NCBI GenBank assembly: GCA_029574055.1
Contig: JAKQBQ010000021.1
Location: 1-7,486 of the forward strand
Source of the DNA: Methanobacteriota archaeon
GTDB taxonomy: Archaea; Thermoplasmatota; Thermoplasmata; Methanomassiliicoccales; Methanomethylophilaceae
DNA length: 7,486 bases
Direction: 5' to 3'
The stretch's first letter is position 1; each line of letters begins with the position of its first letter. The notes below the pieces were generated by a model. The model was given only the letters and a program-made list of their open reading frames with translations. It searched no databases and was not told the origin of the DNA. This document shows, piece after piece, positions 6,288-7,486 of the stretch. A program made the position numbers and the translations under genes.

Positions 6288-6624
6288 CATCCTTCTCGAC
6301 CGCATTGTGGCATATTGCGATGAAATTGAAGAAGACAGAAATAGGTTTGGAGATTCTTTGGATGATTTTCTTGAGGATTCCAGCTATCAAAGATCATGTT
6401 GTATGAATCTTATGCAGATAGGGGAAGCCGTCAAGGGGCTGTCGTTTGAATTCACTGAACAGTACAACGAGTTTGACTGGAAGGCGGTCATCGGCTTCAG
6501 GAACATAGTTGCCCATAGATACGAATACCTTGATCGCGCTAGAATATGGGAAATAATCATCGAAGATGTTCCAAAACTTAGGAGCATTTGCATAGAAATA
6601 GCGGCAAAGGAAAATGTTCTTTGA
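6277..6624 (+). CDS. HEPN-domain RNase toxin, HepT (DUF86) type
   Basis: A 115-residue all-helical HEPN protein of the DUF86/HepT family. The catalytic RNase motif R-x4-H-x-Y is intact as RNIVAHRY (Arg75, His80, Tyr82). Tyr82 is the residue AMPylated by the antitoxin in characterised systems. CCMNLMQIGEAVKGL (41-55) is the other conserved helix of the family. It acts as a dimer in the cytoplasm and cleaves RNA when not neutralised. The gene is clearly more A/T-rich than its surroundings: 6301-6360 has 23 G/C of 60, against 38 of 60 at 6841-6900 in the thioesterase gene. This hints at acquisition by transfer. Cellular target RNA cannot be read from sequence. Confidence 0.9.
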   Translation: MKDNILLDRIVAYCDEIEEDRNRFGDSLDDFLEDSSYQRSCCMNLMQIGEAVKGLSFEFTEQYNEFDWKAVIGFRNIVAHRYEYLDRARIWEIIIEDVPKLRSICIEIAAKENVL

Positions 6625-6665
6625 CGGGTATAGCACGTTAAAGGCTCTTTTCGGACATGTTTTGA

Positions 6666-6675
6666 TTAAATATTA
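6666..6675 (+). promoter_or_regulatory. TATA-like box for the thioesterase operon
   Basis: TTAAATATTA is centred about 25 nt before ATG 6695 and is the best TATA match in the window. CATATACATA at 6681-6690 is too close to the start to be the main box. The 70-nt gap also has short T-runs (6650-6653, 6659-6663) that could end the HEPN transcript. Confidence 0.55.
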
Positions 6676-6694
6676 TTCCACATATACATAGACC

Positions 6695-7132
6695 ATGGAC
6701 ATGGAGACCCTGCGCGGGCTTGTGGATCCCGACATGCATCCCTGGCTCGACAACATCCTGGAAATGTGCAACACCCCATACGCAGTGGAGAACGGCATCG
6801 AATTGGTCAGAGCAAGCAAGGGGTCGGTCGTCATGAGGAAGAAGGTGTTCCCCAGCGACCTGAACAGCAACGGCGTTGTACACGGGGCGGCATCCTTCGG
6901 CATCATGGACCAAACTTTTGCGGTCATCTGCAACATGGATTCTCGAACGGTGGGCTTGTCATGCAACATAATCTACCACCGCCCCTGCTTCGGGGAGATC
7001 ATGGAGGCGGAAGCGAAGATAGTTAATGAATCCAGGTCCCTGATGACAGTAGATGTGACGCTCCACTCCGAAGGCAAGCTGGTCGCGACCGCGGTATGCA
7101 TAGGCTTCAAGGCCGGGAAGCCTGAGAAATGA
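6695..7132 (+). CDS. PaaI-like hotdog-fold thioesterase
   Basis: A 145-residue single-domain hotdog protein of the PaaI/YdiI-like acyl-CoA thioesterase group. The family signature NSNGVVHGAASFGIMDQTF (57-75) gives the central-helix motif with His63-Gly64 and the acidic residue Asp72 that in relatives activates water or holds the thioester. The later strand segment NIIYHRP (91-97) and ATAVCIGFKA (131-140) complete the fold. Such enzymes hydrolyse acyl- or aryl-CoA thioesters as tetramers in the cytoplasm. The substrate is not predictable here; an archaeon without fatty-acid lipids would more likely use it on aromatic or short-chain CoA esters. The ATG sits 25 nt after a good TATA box and lacks a Shine-Dalgarno site. 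The stop overlaps the next gene in ATGA, so the two are cotranscribed. Confidence 0.85.
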   Translation: MDMETLRGLVDPDMHPWLDNILEMCNTPYAVENGIELVRASKGSVVMRKKVFPSDLNSNGVVHGAASFGIMDQTFAVICNMDSRTVGLSCNIIYHRPCFGEIMEAEAKIVNESRSLMTVDVTLHSEGKLVATAVCIGFKAGKPEK

Positions 7133-7486
7133 GCCCGAACAAATGCCCGCATTGCGGGGAGTACGTTCAAAAGAACAGCCTTACCTGCCCCAAATGCTTC
7201 AGAGAGATACCGAGGGAGCCGGATGACAGATCGGAGTATATCATCCGAGAGGATGAGAAGAGCAAACGCCGAAAGGTCCCGCGGGTCGCTGTCATGCTTT
7301 CGATATTCCCTCCTTTCGTAGGGTTGCTGGGGATAGGGATGATATATCTCAACTACCGGGAAAGGAAAGGATACTGGTTCCTTCTGGCCGGGCTGCTTAT
7401 ATTCCTGTCTGTGCTGGCACTGTTCTTTTTGATAAGCGGTTCAAGCCTTCTTTCTGATATCATGCGGCTGGCGGCGATCACCATCC
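7129..7486 (+). CDS. Zinc-ribbon membrane protein, 3' end cut by the window
   Basis: An open frame that starts in the ATGA overlap with the thioesterase stop and runs off the window; 119 codons are visible. The N-terminus is a zinc ribbon, CPHC (6-9) and CPKC (20-23), the type common in archaeal membrane proteins. A charged linker (24-50, rich in Glu, Arg and Lys) follows. Then come two hydrophobic segments, about 52-74 and 82-104, separated by a short basic loop NYRERKG. The GLLGIGMIYLNY...KGYW pattern around the first loop resembles TM2-domain-like proteins. There is no signal peptide, so the ribbon is probably cytoplasmic. Function is unknown. The 4-nt overlap suggests an operon with the thioesterase, but no functional link is evident. 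Confidence 0.75.
   Translation, partial: MSPNKCPHCGEYVQKNSLTCPKCFREIPREPDDRSEYIIREDEKSKRRKVPRVAVMLSIFPPFVGLLGIGMIYLNYRERKGYWFLLAGLLIFLSVLALFFLISGSSLLSDIMRLAAITI

Noticed and set aside
1..7486. CRISPR array, tRNA/rRNA genes, insertion sequences
   Set aside because: No spaced direct repeats, no cloverleaf-like or rRNA-like sequence and no transposase-like protein or terminal repeats were found by reading the window.

Overview
The window looks like a compact, gene-dense stretch of archaeal chromosome, most plausibly a euryarchaeote of the Thermoplasmata/Methanomassiliicoccales type. That placement is an inference. It rests on four or five TATA-like boxes centred about 25-31 nt upstream of start codons (leaderless transcripts), Shine-Dalgarno sites mainly at genes inside operons, many AGG/AGA and ATA codons, a HEPN/MNT pair, and no TAG stop among nine complete genes (TAG avoidance is usual in pyrrolysine-using methanogens).

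Layout. (1) 11-1537 (+): a TrkH-type potassium transporter membrane subunit. Its stop codon abuts the stop of (2) 1538-2377 (-), a TPR-repeat protein. (3) A short divergent promoter region leads into a two-gene operon: an ABC/AAA-type ATPase (best start 2473, end 3513) and an overlapping DUF4435/TOPRIM-like protein (3503-4360). This pair has the architecture of PARIS (AriA-AriB) anti-phage systems and is the most interesting part of the window. (4) Convergent to it, and overlapping it by 11 nt, is a complete exonuclease VII operon, xseA-xseB (5839-4350, -). (5) A 139-nt divergent region holding a perfect 6+6 bp inverted repeat leads to a MntA/HepT-type nucleotidyltransferase-HEPN toxin-antitoxin pair (5979-6624, +). 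(6) A PaaI-like hotdog thioesterase (6695-7132, +) overlaps by 4 nt a zinc-ribbon membrane protein that runs off the window (7129 onward).

How the genes relate: the ATPase-DUF4435 pair, the exonuclease VII pair and the HEPN/MNT pair form about 4.2 kb of nucleic-acid-acting and stress or defence functions between housekeeping-type genes (K+ uptake, thioesterase). This could be a small defence island, although ExoVII is usually a repair enzyme. I found no tRNA, rRNA, CRISPR array, insertion sequence or origin. The only gaps between genes are short (about 95, 139 and 70 nt), so no stretch above 300 nt lacks a gene.
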